NCBI RefSeq assembly: GCF_018691265.1
Contig: NW_024881313.1
Span: forward strand, 17,229,518 to 17,293,517
Origin: Tyto alba
Taxonomy: Eukaryota > Chordata > Aves > Strigiformes > Tytonidae
Length of the DNA stretch: 64,000 bases
Reading direction: 5' to 3'
Shown: in pieces, positions 35,150 through 47,829 of the stretch
Numbering within the stretch: the first letter of the stretch is position 1
How the letters are laid out: each line of letters opens with the position of its first letter
Translations under genes and position numbers: made by a program
The notes under the pieces: generated by a model
Database searches by the model: none
Seen by the model: the letters and a program-made list of their open reading frames with translations, nothing else
What the model was told of the DNA's origin: nothing

Positions 35150-36890
35150 TATTTTAGCTTACCTGAACATGATTTCATCTAGATGTTAATTCTCTGGTTT
35201 GTATAGTAGAACATTAGAATTTATCCTAGATATTAGAAAAGCTCTACTAAAGTCCAGATACATCACAGTTGTGACTTTTCCCTTATCCAGCTAAGCCAGT
35301 AATCAAATAAATAAATTAGATTGATTTGACATGATTTGTTCCTGATATATCCATGTTTTCCACGTTTTCTGTTTGTTGTTTGTTTGTTTTTGTTTTTGTT
35401 TTTTATTACCATCTTATTCTCATGTGCCTTATAAATGGATTTTGAGTAATTTGTCCCAGAATTTTTCAAGGAATAAAAGTCCAGGTTCTGGTTCGTACCC
35501 TCCCAAGTAGATATATATTCCCCTTTTTAAAGTGTGACATTGTAGTTGCCCTCTTTTTATCTTCAGGGAATTCTACTATCCTTTATCAACTCTCCAAGGT
35601 AAGTGCTATGATTCAGAGATTACTGTGGTTGCTTTGTGTACTTAATTGAAATTCATCAGACTAAGCTAAATTGAAAATCTCTATCTTTTTTCACTGTCCT
35701 TTCCTATATTCAGGAAGACATGCCTATCTCCTTTAAAAATGTAATTTAATTAAGTGTTGGATCATAGTTAACATTTATTTGAAGACTGAAAGAAGGCATA
35801 GATACTTCAGCCTTCCTCAAGTCATTCATTATTTCATCTCCTTCTCAATACTTCTTTTTACTTCTTTAATGTGTAGTGTATTTGTAGAATCTTTTCTTGT
35901 TTCTTGTTATGTCCCTTGTTAATTATAACTCATTTTGACCTTAGCCTTGCTGAGTTTAACCTATATATCTGAGCAATTCTTTTATATCCTTAGGAATGTG
36001 TCCTTGTTTTCATTCCGTGTGCAGTTTCTTTTTCCATTTTCAGATCATTAAATTGCTACTAATGCAGTTGAAATGTCTTTTACTAAGCTTCTTATCTTTG
36101 AGATAGTTTCAACTGTGTAGCTGGCATGTTTTCAGTAACCGCCAGGTCTCTCACACATTTTTTAAAAAACAAAATTATCCATGTGAAAGACCCTGTCAAT
36201 AAAGTCTTTCCATTGATGTCTGTTTTCTTAAAGTGCTGTCCTTATTTTGTTACCTTTTTTTTTTTTTTTTTCTCTTTCCAGCAGTGTCTCTTTAACCCAA
36301 ATTATTTTCCAGTGGTCAGAATAAAATTTAAAATACCTATTGTCCTAATAATCCCCCTTCAAAAAAACCCCAAAAGATATTGTTCCAAATATAATTATTC
36401 CCAATATTGTTCCTAATTGTTCCAAATATGCATCCAAATTGTTCCAAAATATAGGAAGGAAAGTCATGACCCCTGTCACCAACAGGCTACCTCTCTGGGT
36501 TTGCCCTTAGATATTTCTTTAAACAACCGAATCCAACAGCCTCTCATTGATTTAGCAGTAGAGACATTGCCACAATACTGCCTTTTCTTTCTTTTTATCT
36601 CAACCAGAGTCATTAAAACTACCTTTCATTGGGTGTATATTTATTGAAGTTCAGAAAGTAATCTACCGCTGCATCTTCGGTACTTCTCACCCCTTCTGAA
36701 GTGCTTCCTTGTATACTTAATATATTCCACTAGGAATTTGTGATACCAGTTATACCAATTAGTTAAGCCTTTGAGTTATTCCTGTTTGTTCTTCGTATCT
36801 CGGACATGTATCTAGAAAGTATTTTAGATATTTAGTTACTTGTGATGTTATTCTTTCACTTGCTTCATAGTTTTTAATTTTTTCATCTCT
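35150..36890 (-). mobile_element. ancient CR1-type LINE fragment, endonuclease to reverse transcriptase
   Basis: Read on the minus strand, this is a decayed CR1-family ORF2. Around 35237-35266 it spells V-M-Y-L-D-F-S-R-A-F, matching the (Y)LDFSKAF motif of CR1 reverse transcriptases. At 36781-36820 it matches the start of the endonuclease domain, the NARSMGNKQ region, in a stop-ridden form. Between them the order agrees with an N-terminal endonuclease followed by the RT fingers and palm. Many stops and frameshifts are present, so it is long dead. The short plus-strand open frames at 36126-36647 are antisense by-products. Recognition rests on motif order and wording remembered from amniote CR1 copies; the edges are approximate. 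Confidence 0.7.
36365..36450 (+). repeat. degenerate ATTGTTCCaaat short-period repeat
   Basis: The word ATTGTTCC recurs about five times in 85 bases, with AAATAT-like spacers of varying length. It probably arose by slippage within the old CR1 fragment. Confidence 0.7.
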
Positions 36891-39800
36891 TTCCAGACCA
36901 AGGCTAGTTTCCTATTGCTCCTCTAAGAGGGAAAAATGGCTACATACAGCTCTTCTCTTTAACTCCTAGGATTCTGGAAGCTAAGCATGTATACTCACTG
37001 GGATGCTATCTTATTTGCACTGCATCTCAATTCCCACTCCTGTCCTTAGTGCCACAACCAGACTGCTTTTTGCAGATTATCTGTGATTTCTCCAGATGAC
37101 AGTGACATTTCCCCCAGATTAGTAGTAGAAAAATAAGGACTGTGCCAATAGATTTAGTCTATTTGCCAACTTGCAGTCTGATGAAACACAAAAGCATCTA
37201 TCTGTTATGTTTGATACTCCTTTGGAGTAAGGCAAGCAGAGTTACCAACTAGCCATAGTCCCAGAGATGGAATGATCATATCTAAAAGAAAAAATTACAA
37301 CCTACTCTAAGCCATGCTTTTTTTTTTTTTTTTTTTTAATTTAAAATCACAGCAGAAGCCTCAGTTTTCTCCACATGCTTGTTTTTGAGAAAGCTTTGGG
37401 GTGGACCTTTTCCTGATATGAAGGAAAAGGATAACATCAAGAAAAGTATTTGCAGTGACCTGGATGAAGATCACATTTCTGTCTTTAAAGTAGATATAGT
37501 CTGTGTGGGTAAGCCAGAGTAGTGTCACTTTGTTGTTAAAATGAAGTTTATTCAGTGACTATCTAGAGATATTGTATCTTTAGGTATTTCAGCAGCCTGA
37601 GTTACAGCATCTCTTGGGAATCATGGTACTGAAATATAGAGCCCTTCATCCCAAGGTCACTGACTCAGGTCTGCCCCTAGGCGAAAAAGCAAAAAAAAAT
37701 TACCCCTACCTGATGGCTTTTTGATGATATATATATGAAGAGGGCCAATTGGACTACAATCTAACAGAGAAATGCCCACATTGCAAAACTACTGTCAGAG
37801 TCACCGATGCCTCAGCAAAATGGTCAAGAACAAAACAGGCATGGAGACTCCACTTACTGCAGATTCCTTCTTGAAGATGCTGGAAGTCAGTGGTGATGGG
37901 CATATGTGTGCCCCAACACGGTACTGAGCTTTTGAGGAGAGTGGTGGCAGGGATTGAAGGACTTCAACTTGTAACTTTTCTAAGACAAAAGAAGCCATAT
38001 CAGGAGGCTATGTTTGTTCAACGTCTCACCTAGGATTAGTAATTTTTACCATAAGGTATCTGAAGCCCACACTCATTCTGAAGTGAAAGGTTAAAGTGTC
38101 TGACAGGCTAAAAGCAATTCTGTAATGTGTTTTGGTAGAAACTTAATCCTGATGGGTTGTGCCACAATAATTTGTTTTCTTGTAGTGCCACCCAATGTGA
38201 TGAGAAGAAAAGTGGGACTCAGTGTAGTCTATTACGGCTGAGGACCAGGCCTCAGAAGTACGTAAAGAGCAGCACTCCAGGAGGTTCTAGCTTTGAGGGA
38301 GGGATCAAGACTTGCAGGCTACCTATGGACCATCCACTGAATTCACTGTTCCTCTCAACTGTATTCCTGTTCTGTGCTTTGGTTTGCACTGTAGAGCGGT
38401 CTGAGACCACATGAACTGGGTTCCCTTTGTGTGGAACTTAACTGGAAGATGCACTCCAACAGTTCACCAGTGGCAAGCTGGCAGTCAGTCTGTGGGAGCA
38501 GAACACAGCTAGTTTGATGCAGAAAAAAACCATGCAATATGAGCAAGGATGATGTCAGGTCCTCAACCAGCTATTTCACTTTACAGAGCCACTTCTGCTG
38601 CTCTGCATTGCTTGCTAACATAGATATAGCTTAACTGGACTAAGGGATTTTGGTATCCTATAAACATGTGATTTACATTCTGCACCTAGGCTCGAAAACT
38701 ATATGCTGTATATGCTTAAAAATGATCTGCAAAAATAACATTTTCGTTTGCACTTAGTTCAGTAGTTTTTATGCTTCTGTCATCTATATCAAAGGAAAAG
38801 AAAGAATCCTAGTGGACTGAATACTTTGCACTTGTCAATGTTATGTCATGATAAAATGTATATTTAAACATAAAGTATAGCCAGTCTAGTTCTTGAGCTG
38901 ATATAGGGAGTTCTTGAAATGACCTTGGAGGCTGAGAATGAAGAACAGGCATAGACAAAAACGTTTTTTGCCCTCTGAAATCAGTTCACTGGATTTACCC
39001 ATCAATGCAGAACATCACAGGCCTTCACATTGAATGCAGTCATTTTAGGTGCTTGTGGAAAGTATTTCCACAAATTAGTGAGATTGAAATGTTAGTGGCT
39101 TTTTTTTTTTAACTTGGCAAACATAACTTTTTACATTTCTGCACCAGAGATATTTGCAAGACCTGTTAATTATGAAAATAATTCAAGGGTAATATAAAAA
39201 CAAAAAAGACAAGGCATAATGAACTTTAGATTTTTTCCTCTTCTATAATCCTGTGACAGTCATTTTTTATTCCATGTGAAGAAAATAATGTCAGGAGGAT
39301 ACTAATCATCAGTTTGCTACAGCTGAAACTAGCACAGCTGGCAGATGAGTATTTTAATGTATTTCTAGATTAAGCAAGGCAGTTTAAAGAAAACATCATG
39401 CAAAAATTCAATCTGCTATGGGTTTAAAATAAAGTCCTCATCTGTGCCATAGTAGAGTGAATAGCTACCTTATGTTTTATCATATTGCAGTGGATTATCT
39501 TTCTAATGAAGCTTGTATCCCCCTAAAGCATTCTTGAGATATTTTGTGTTCACACTGGTCTATAATAATGCAGTGAGTGAGTGCAAAAGTGGATTTTTCT
39601 TTAGTAAGGCTCTATCAGGACTCTTTTCCTAACAAATTAAACTGTAAATGAAAGCAATTCAAACATGCAAGACAAAACAAAATGCTGTATATTAATTTCA
39701 GTGAGATATTTTATTCTCATCAATTTGGATTCTTTGCAAAATTAGTAAAGGTTTTGGAAAGGAGTTAGAAGTTTGTTTCTTGTTTATATTTGTTTTAATA

Positions 39801-42800
39801 CCTCTTTTCCTCTGAAAATCCTTAAATAATACCCTCATATAGTACAACTTTAGCTCAACTAATACAGCTGGAGCCTAAGAGACTACACATCAATATCCAA
39901 CACTTCTTTAATGGATGTAGTTTTCCACCTTCAATTTCTCAACTCATCTATAGTCAGATTCCTCTACTGTCAGGGAGGCCAGAGTTGAGGGAGAACTAGA
40001 ACTTAATTACTCCTGAGAATTAGCCAGCATATAATGAACTGCAGAACATGTAAAGAACATATAAAGAAGGCACAGAGAGCATCTATTTTTAGTCATTTGT
40101 GTCTTTTCTCAGAGGTATTTGTTCAGACCTTTGTCACAGAGGAGCACTCAGAGTCTAAGCTTGGAGTTTGGAGCAGCAGGAGGGTTCTCAGACCACTTTG
40201 CACTTCTCTGGGTCAATATGGAGTCCACTCTTTCATAAATTGGACTGGTTATCCATGTATCTCCAGCCAAGTATGGTTGCTTTTCAGAGTTTATCCCACA
40301 GGTTAATAGATCACACAAAGAGGAGGATGATTTTCCCTCTTCTGCACTTGTCAGGGGTTTCAATTTCTTAATTGTGGTCCATCATGACACATTTTATTGT
40401 ACTAAATATTGTCTGTGTCTGAGGTACTTCAAATAAGCTAAATATAACAGAAGAAAGACATCACCACAGCTCTGACTAACCTTTTCACTGGAATTTTTCC
40501 TTGCATGCCTCTCAGGGGGAAAGGAGAGGGCAGGGGTCATTCACCTTTTCTCTTGGCAGCAATAAACTTCTATAACCTAAACAGCTGGTCATTTGCTGTG
40601 CTCTTTCACACCAGCTGATGTATTTAAACCCTGTTACTTACTTGCCTGCTTTTTTTTTTTTCTTCTTTTCCCTTTCCTGATAAGAAGATAAGAAGATGGC
40701 ATTCTCTCTTTCTTTCGGTGGCGGCTGCTTTTTTCCCATCCTTATAGAGCCATTTCTTGCACTCATTTTAGCTGTAGCCTTGTTAAATCACTTATGTGGA
40801 GCTTTCCTCTTGCATCTGTCTCAGTGCCATCTCTTTCGTTGGTGAGGGCAGCCTGGCATTCTCTCTCCTTGCTCCAAAAGGAATATTATCAGTCTTACTC
40901 AAGGACACTATCCAGGGGTAATCCTGCAAGCCATATACTAAAAGTCTTGTTCTGGTAACCTTATCCTACATTTGAATGTGTGTATTTTAACCAAGGACAT
41001 CCAGTTGACAAGACTGGGTATGGCATGGCTTGTGATATCATGGGTTTGGATATGTGCTTTTGGGGATAAAATATTGATTAAGACTGAAACACTGAAGGGA
41101 AAAATGACAACAGTGTAGTGGCCTGCAGTAAGACATCAGAGACAATGTGGATCTGATCACCCCAGCTACACTAACTCTTCCTTTTTGTGGACAGGTCTGT
41201 AACCATCATTGGCACAGCTGCAGAGAAACATTTCCTAAACTGTAGTCAGACACCTTAAACTCCCTCTCACTGTACCTGACCACTGTTCTTGTGAACTCAG
41301 AGAGGTATCTGCACAACTTTGTGGACAGCCTAATGAGAATTGGTGCTCGCAGTGCCCCTAGTGATAAAAACAAACAAGAAAGTAAGGTGGATAAAGAAGA
41401 AAATAGAAAATAATATATACTATTATTCCCACATGAACTACTTCACAGGGGGCTGTTATCCTATTTTAGGAATGATATTGTTAAATTAAAGGGCAATCAG
41501 AAAAAGGTCATAGCATGATTAAGTGTTTGAAAATATCTCTAATGACAATGCTGAAAGGACAGGGAGTGCCTATTTTAGGAAGACCTGTGCAGGGGGCAAA
41601 CCTCTCAATTGTTACTGAGGAATTGGTCTCTTCTCTAGTACCAGTCATCATCTGCAGATAAGAAAATGGTCTATATGACAGGTCTGGGTCCATATAAACA
41701 TTATGAACAGTGTTGCAGCACTAATTGAAAACCAAGAGTGGGTTAAATTCCTCTGAAGAATGGCTGTGAAATGTATTATCCAAATCGGGAGGGAGAAAAC
41801 TCAGTTTACCAATATTTCATATCAGCTGCAACATCTGTTCCCAACAAGGTGTGACTGAGTTCCCCTTAATCCTGTCTCTCAACAAGATTAGCAAATCTTT
41901 TCTGAGTTATACTGCAGAGCTGGAGAGGGGAGGAGCTGCTTATGGGCCTGATTTTTGGAGGTATTGAACAGTCATGTATCACACTGGCTTCAGCTGAAGT
42001 TGTGGGTATTCAAGGCTTCTGGTAGTAATAGCAAGGCTCTGACTGCAGTGGCATTTTCCATTCAAGTAAAGACTCATTCTCCGAAGATATTACTTTCAGG
42101 TTGGAGTGTTTCCCAAAAGTTTAATCAATCTTTATGGAATTACATTTTTATTAGTAATGAAATATGTTTTTTTACATTGATTATTTTTCTCTAAAAAGCA
42201 ATTAAGTGATGCAAGAAAGGCAGAGAACTAACAAAATTAAATTCAAAAGCTTTAAGGAATAATCATTTGAATTATAAAGATCAATGGCATTGTAAACGAA
42301 ATACAGCTGACTCAGAAATCCCTTATTGCAGCTTTTACAAACTTTTACTACTTGTTTTCCTACTCGTCACATAGCAATAGGAATACTCTGCATCTCAAAG
42401 TACTACCCATATAAAGTTTGGTCTATCTTAGAAGTAGTTAATTTCCATTACAGTCTACTGAGAATTCAGTATTTGTTGAAGATTGCTTAAAATGAAGAAA
42501 AACATAGCGTGATAAACATATCAATAATCTGTAAGTGGGATTGCTAGGAAAGATTTGAAGTAAATGTTGGACTTCTAATAATGAAAAAAATTAAGCATCT
42601 TCCCATAAGTTTTTTTTTTTTTTTTTTAGAATTTTGAATTTTCTTTTAAGAATTTTGATTTTCAATTAAAAAGTAACCTCCTGATACTTTAAAGAAAACA
42701 ACATATAGTGAAAAATATTTTTTGGACAAAGCCAGCTATATATACCTGCATCTTTTATCTTGGTGCCTATAGCAAACCTGAATTAAAAAACAGCATACAG

Positions 42801-43087
42801 TTTTTTTCTCTGCTATCAGTGAATGTAATGATCAGTAGTTTTCAAATTACTGTCTATGGACACCAGAGAATTTTCTAAGCCTGTCCTGGTTGTCAGTAGA
42901 AAAAAGACATTAATTAACAAGTTAGCCAGGGATGGGACCAGTGGTGGAGGAAGCAGCTCATGAGAAAGGCAATTATGGAAAGTGCACTGTGAGATGGAGT
43001 TTCTCGAATCAGCTAAGCCTCTTGGAATTTAAATGATGATGGCACTTCATGAAGTCCCCTTGTTTTCACTGTTCTTTTCACATTTCT
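36891..43087. other. AT-rich non-coding sequence
   Basis: No recognised gene. T homopolymers occur at about 37317-37337 and 42610-42627. The open frames at 37801-37998 (-), 38157-38414 (+), 40034-40306 (+) and 41955-42194 (+) are 60-90 codons long and have no recognisable domain. A G+C-richer pocket near 38.2-38.5 kb is open on both strands but shows no exon structure. Confidence 0.6.
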
Positions 43088-43420
43088 AGCACCAGGGAGC
43101 CCTTCTCCTAGACCCTGGGAGCCTGATGTGCTAGGTGCTGTACAAGCCCAGAAGAGGGATGGCCTTGCTCACAGAGAGCTTATTGTGCAGTAAAACATCC
43201 TGGTGCAGCAGGGCATATTAGCTCAGGTTCAGCCCCAGGTACAGTTGTGGTACGGATTTCTGGCCTAATACATCAGAGAAGCAGACTCAGGATTCCTTAA
43301 ACCTGACATGCCCCAGGTATAAGAAAACAGATGGGTAGAAGACATCCAAGAGAATACAAGGCAGTGATGAGATAACTCTGGTCACCTTGATAGACAGTTA
43401 TCTCAGCACACAGACAGCCT
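43088..43420. repeat. possible ancient amniote interspersed repeat
   Basis: The wording around 43120-43190 (GTGCTAGGTGCTGTACAAGC, then AGAGAGCTTATTG) resembles an old repeat family that I have seen in reptile and bird sequence. The following part, with AAACAGATGGGTAG at about 43325, fits the same family. The class is uncertain and the limits are approximate. Confidence 0.4.
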
Positions 43421-44910
43421 AAATATTTTCATATTTTATTATTTGTGCTGTGAGTACAGGTTTTACATAGATTAAGCCCAATTACTAAATAGAACTAACA
43501 AAACATCAAAACATAGTTTTTTTCCCAACAGTCTTTCTATATAAAGTTCTGGCAATATTTATTTCTCTTGCACATAATGTGCTTAGATTTACTGACTAGT
43601 AAATAAAGAAGTGTAAATTCTTATAAAATACAAGAAGTAAATGTGTTATTTCGCTGATTCATAGTTTGGTTGTTTTCATTTTTCCTTTAGCAGATTATAA
43701 ACCAAATGTAACGTGAATGATGGTAGGTACAAGAATAAGCATTACTGAAGGGTAGAAGGCAACTGAATCTTACAGCTCATATATTTTTGTTATCAGTAGC
43801 AATGTGTGAAAAATATCCAGGAGCCAGTGGGGGTAGAAATATTTTTACTGTTTACGTAAACAATTTTTAAAATACCTGTTGGCAGTCTTCTTGCTCAGCT
43901 AAAGTTTAGTTGCTCATGTGTTTAGTTTAACAGCAACCTTCACACTAACAGCATCTTCTCCTAGGCTAACTTCTGTGCTCTGAATGCCATAGACATGCAG
44001 TGCACAATTCCATAAAAATATAGAACAGAGTGAAATTGAATACCGCTCTATATGGCATGATATCTTATTAAAAACAGGATATTTATTTAACATCCTGCCA
44101 AGCAAACTAATAGGTTTATTCTTTTCTGTATGGATACTGCTTCTTTTGCCATTAGAATTATGCATGAAGATAAAGCCTGAAACTATAATTTCAGTCAATG
44201 AAAATTTCTTTGACTTAAGAGAGTATAATATGTTCCTTAGCAGTATAGAGAATAGTCTTGTAATTTTATCTGGGTTAGATACTTGCAGCCAATTTTACTG
44301 TCAGTCCTCCTACATCTGTTTCTGAGAAATTTGAATTTGTATTTACAGTAGTTTTCTGTAGTTCTCGGTTCATGAGTTAAAAACCCAGAACATTTGTTAG
44401 CCTTTTGAGGTACAGAAAAGTCTGGATTCTTTTCTTTAACTATGTTCGTTTGTTTTGTCAGGCATTTCTGTCTACCATTATCTGTTGATATACTGACTAA
44501 GCTGCTGGCCAGTTACACCAATTGAAGTGAATAGCATGCATCCCTGTAACTTCTAGGATTCTGGTAAAATTAGAGAAGCAGCAACTGGAGAACTGAAGTG
44601 AGACAGAATTTTAAGCAGTATAATCTTATAGGCTATAAATTTATGTCTCAGTTATCTAATTCAAGTGCCTAAAACACTTAGGAGAAAAACTACCTTTGTT
44701 AGAAGCTTGCATCTGCACTCTTAGCTGATCAGTGCACTGCTGCCTGATCTTGCTGCAAAAGGAATAGGTTGTTTTTAGTTCTCAAAAAATGTTATTCAGT
44801 TGAGTTTGAACAAAGCTGATTCCCAGACACAGTGCCAGTGAACAATGCTTCTTCCCAGACAGATGATACTCTGGTTATTTTGAAGTTAAAACCAGTCTTG
44901 TTTGGGGGGC

Positions 44911-44936
44911 TTATTATTATTATTATTATTATTTTT
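44911..44936 (+). repeat. (TTA)8 microsatellite
   Basis: About eight TTA units followed by a short T run. Confidence 0.92.
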
Positions 44937-45691
44937 AAAGTATGTTTCTCAAGCTTATTCAGCGAAACCAGTAAAAAGTAGGGCACAGTTCTTCACTTCT
45001 CAGGTCACCTTAAATCACAGATTACTCACAATTCCAATGTATTTTAAAAATGAAGATTAAAACAACTTCTGGCAAAGTGAAAGGTGGAACATCTCATAAA
45101 TGTTTTCATAATAATCGTTTTCCCAAAGCTCAAGAACAGGAGCAAGATACATGACAACACTGTCAGTCCCCCAGATTAGCATAGAAATTTAATGTTAGTA
45201 TATTAACCTACTTTCTAGGAGGTCTAGGAATTAAAAACAAGCCTAAAAAAACATTTATATTTCCTTATTCTCTGTTATAATGAGCTTCAGGGATGACTAC
45301 TCATATTTGGCCATATTTCTTTTAATGATCCAAAGTTATCTCAAAAGTAGTTGTTTGTTCTTCCTTCCAATCTAAAAATAAAGTCGCTGAATTGGCAGCA
45401 ATTAGAGAAAAGATGTGAGAACAGAGGGGGGAAAAAGATCAAACCCACAAAAAAATACATCATTAAGAAAGACTGAGAAGCTTAGTAAACGGTATGTGAA
45501 CTGGATTAATGAAAATATTTAAAATTGGTAATCATGTGGTGTTGAGAAGATCTCAGACGTATTAGTGGCTAAGAAATATACATATAAGAGTCCAATTGAT
45601 GATTAAATTTGTTTTTACTGGCAGTTCATTAAAGACACCAGATGGCCAGTGAGTTCTGGTGCGAGAACTGTAATTTTCAAATCAGTTTCGA

Positions 45692-45721
45692 GTTTGTTTG
45701 TTTTCTTGTTTGCTTGTTTTT
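45692..45721 (+). repeat. (GTTT)n-like T-rich tract
   Basis: Imperfect GTTT/CTTG units. Simple sequence of low information; similar tracts occur at about 35371-35404 and 56244-56258. Confidence 0.85.
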
Positions 45722-46079
45722 AATGAGTGAATAGGTACATGCATACTGTAAAGGGTAACCTTTTAACATAGTCTCCTCCCACTGTTTAAAAACACCTAGC
45801 TCAACATGGTGTGCAAGCAGATGCGCTTGGTTTTGGGTGTTGGATATCACACTCAAGAATACTGCATTTTTGAACTCTTCCCTGCATCCCATCTGTATTT
45901 CAATTGTGGAATTGCTCTTAAGTGACTCAAGGCTGTGGCTTGACTAAGCAATGTTGCGTGCTTTAAAGGACCACATATACATTCTAGCCAAGTGATATTC
46001 TGATTCTGTAAGTGATATGTCACATAGTCATACTCTTGGAAGGGGCACCAAGGGGGCTCAGTTAGTGCATCTGCCTGCC

Positions 46080-46890
46080 CTGAGGCATTCCTGACAGGGG
46101 TTGTTTCACCTGTTCTGGGAAACCTTGGTCAGAGGACAAACCATAACCTTCCCCAGTGATCTCTTCCAGTGTTCTGTTTATGGAAAGTATTTTCTTAATT
46201 ATAATCCAAATCTCTGTCATGCTTCACACCCATTACCACTTCTGTTCAGGGTGCGTACAGAGAATAGAGTGTTCTGCTGCTTCTAGAAGCTGCCTGTTAT
46301 GTACTTGAAGATTAATATGTCTACCTCAGCCTTGTTTTCCATAGCCACTGCATCTTTCCTCATATTTTTTAGACCTGTGATTGCTCTCAGTGGTCTCTTC
46401 TGAACTCTACTACAGTTTGCCCTCCTTTTTTTTGTAGAGCGATTGTCAAAACTAGACATAGTATTGCAGTTGAGGCCTGCGTAGTGACAAGACTTGTTCC
46501 ATGTGCCTCTTGCAACAGCATGACAAATGTTTAATGTCCATTTTGCAATTCACAGTGACTCCAGATTCTGCAGAAGTGCTACCACATGTTTTTTCTTTAG
46601 GTAACTATACCTACTGAGGAGCAATATTGAACTCTTGTCCCTATTAAGCAACGTCATCTTTTGCAGATCATATCTCCTAGTTGTGCAAGACAATTTTTTT
46701 ATTCTAAGACTACTTTCCAGTGTGTGGGCTGTTCTAAACAGTGTGGAAGTATCAGCAAATTTTCATCCTTCTCCTTTTTTAATTAGATCTCTCCTACAAT
46801 TTCTGTGAGGAACTATTGAAAATTAGCCTTCAGGTTAAATTTTTCCATAATTTGTTTTACAATGGCATGTGAAATAATTACAACAGTCTT
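46080..46890 (-). mobile_element. ancient CR1-type LINE fragment, RT C-terminus to 3' UTR
   Basis: On the minus strand, positions 46762-46748 read K-F-A-D-T, a one-residue-short version of the KFADDTK core of CR1 reverse transcriptases. Further along, 46405-46379 reads V-Q-K-R-P-L-R-A-I, matching the conserved ERVQRRATK region of the CR1 C-terminal domain. The remaining bases down to about 46080 match the wording of the CR1 3' end. Many stops and indels show great age. It cannot be the continuation of the 35.15-36.89 kb fragment, because the order of the parts on the chromosome is wrong for one element. Confidence 0.72.
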
Positions 46891-47829
46891 ATTCGAGCTG
46901 GGATATGGAATGTGTCCTCTGTCCCCCTTGCTTATGCCCTCAGAACCTGTGCGTTCAGTCCCCATTACTCTACTGGAGGTTTGATGTGATTTTGTTTCAG
47001 AAAAACAAGCCCTGGCTCTGCTGTTTTCTTCTAAGTCCCTTTAAAAATGGATTGGTTCAAGTAGTTTTCTGAGACTTGAAGCCTCATGGGTCTTGTGTTT
47101 TTGCACTTCTAAATATTCCCTTTGAAAGATAAACATTACATTTGTTTTTTCCCTGCCATTGATCTTCCAAGTTGATAGAGATAACTCTTATTGCCTGTGA
47201 GCTCAAATGACCAGGTTGCATATGTGTAAAGTGAATGATTAAAACATCTAAATGTACGAATGCAGTTATAAAGTTAATGAACATTTGATTTTACTCTTAT
47301 ATCAGAGAGAAAGAGGTCTTAAAAATAAAACAGATCTCACTAGATGTGTATGAAAACACTTGAACTAACTGAAAATTCTGTGGAAATGCTTCATTTAAAA
47401 TATTGTAAAACATAATAAAAAAATGTCTTACATCAAATATTAATTTCAAATCTATATTTCCATATGAATATTGAGATTCAAACTTACATGTTTTAGCCAA
47501 AATGTTATTGATTATATTGAGAGTTGGGTTTACTTTTTTTGTTGTTTGTTTGTTTTTTTTTTTTTTTTTGTTCCTCTCCCCCTCCAACCAAGCTAACAGT
47601 AATTGTTTCACATTATAGACCTGTATAATCTAGCTGCAAATGCCTACTGGTGATGACAATGTGGCCATGTGTTGATTTACGTTTGATGTAAACATAAATG
47701 CATATCTGGGTGGTCTGTAAAAACTAAGTGCCCTAAAATATAAATTAAACATGGTATAAGAATGGATAAATTAAGGTTTGATGATGAAAAACAAAAAGCT
47801 AGCAGCAAAGATCTGGGAACGAATTTCAC
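46891..47829. other. spacer between two head-to-head CR1 remnants
   Basis: AT-rich sequence of about 940 bases with a (GTTT)n/T17 tract at 47534-47569. The minus-strand open frame at 47297-47611 starts in this tract (antisense poly-Lys) and is not a gene. Confidence 0.6.
47534..47569 (+). repeat. T-rich tract with 17-T run
   Basis: (GTTT)n units leading into 17 uninterrupted T bases (47553-47569). Confidence 0.92.

Larger units (their letters stand above)
43421..46079. other. AT-rich non-coding sequence
   Basis: No recognised gene or transposon. It contains the (TTA)n microsatellite and a (TTTG)-rich tract, listed separately. The minus-strand open frames at 43914-44198 and 45677-45892 are unrecognised. 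Confidence 0.6.

Noticed and set aside
36126..36647. Two adjacent plus-strand open frames (96 and 76 codons).
   Set aside because: They lie antisense to the old CR1 fragment and include a poly-Phe run from a T homopolymer, so they are not coding.
35150..46890. The two minus-strand CR1 remnants as halves of one element split by insertions.
   Set aside because: On the minus strand the N-terminal half should lie at higher coordinates than the C-terminal half. Here the order is reversed, so they are separate insertions unless a rearrangement is assumed.
47297..47611. 104-codon minus-strand frame with a Lys-rich start.
   Set aside because: The Lys-rich segment is the antisense of the T-rich tract at 47534-47569. 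No recognised domain.
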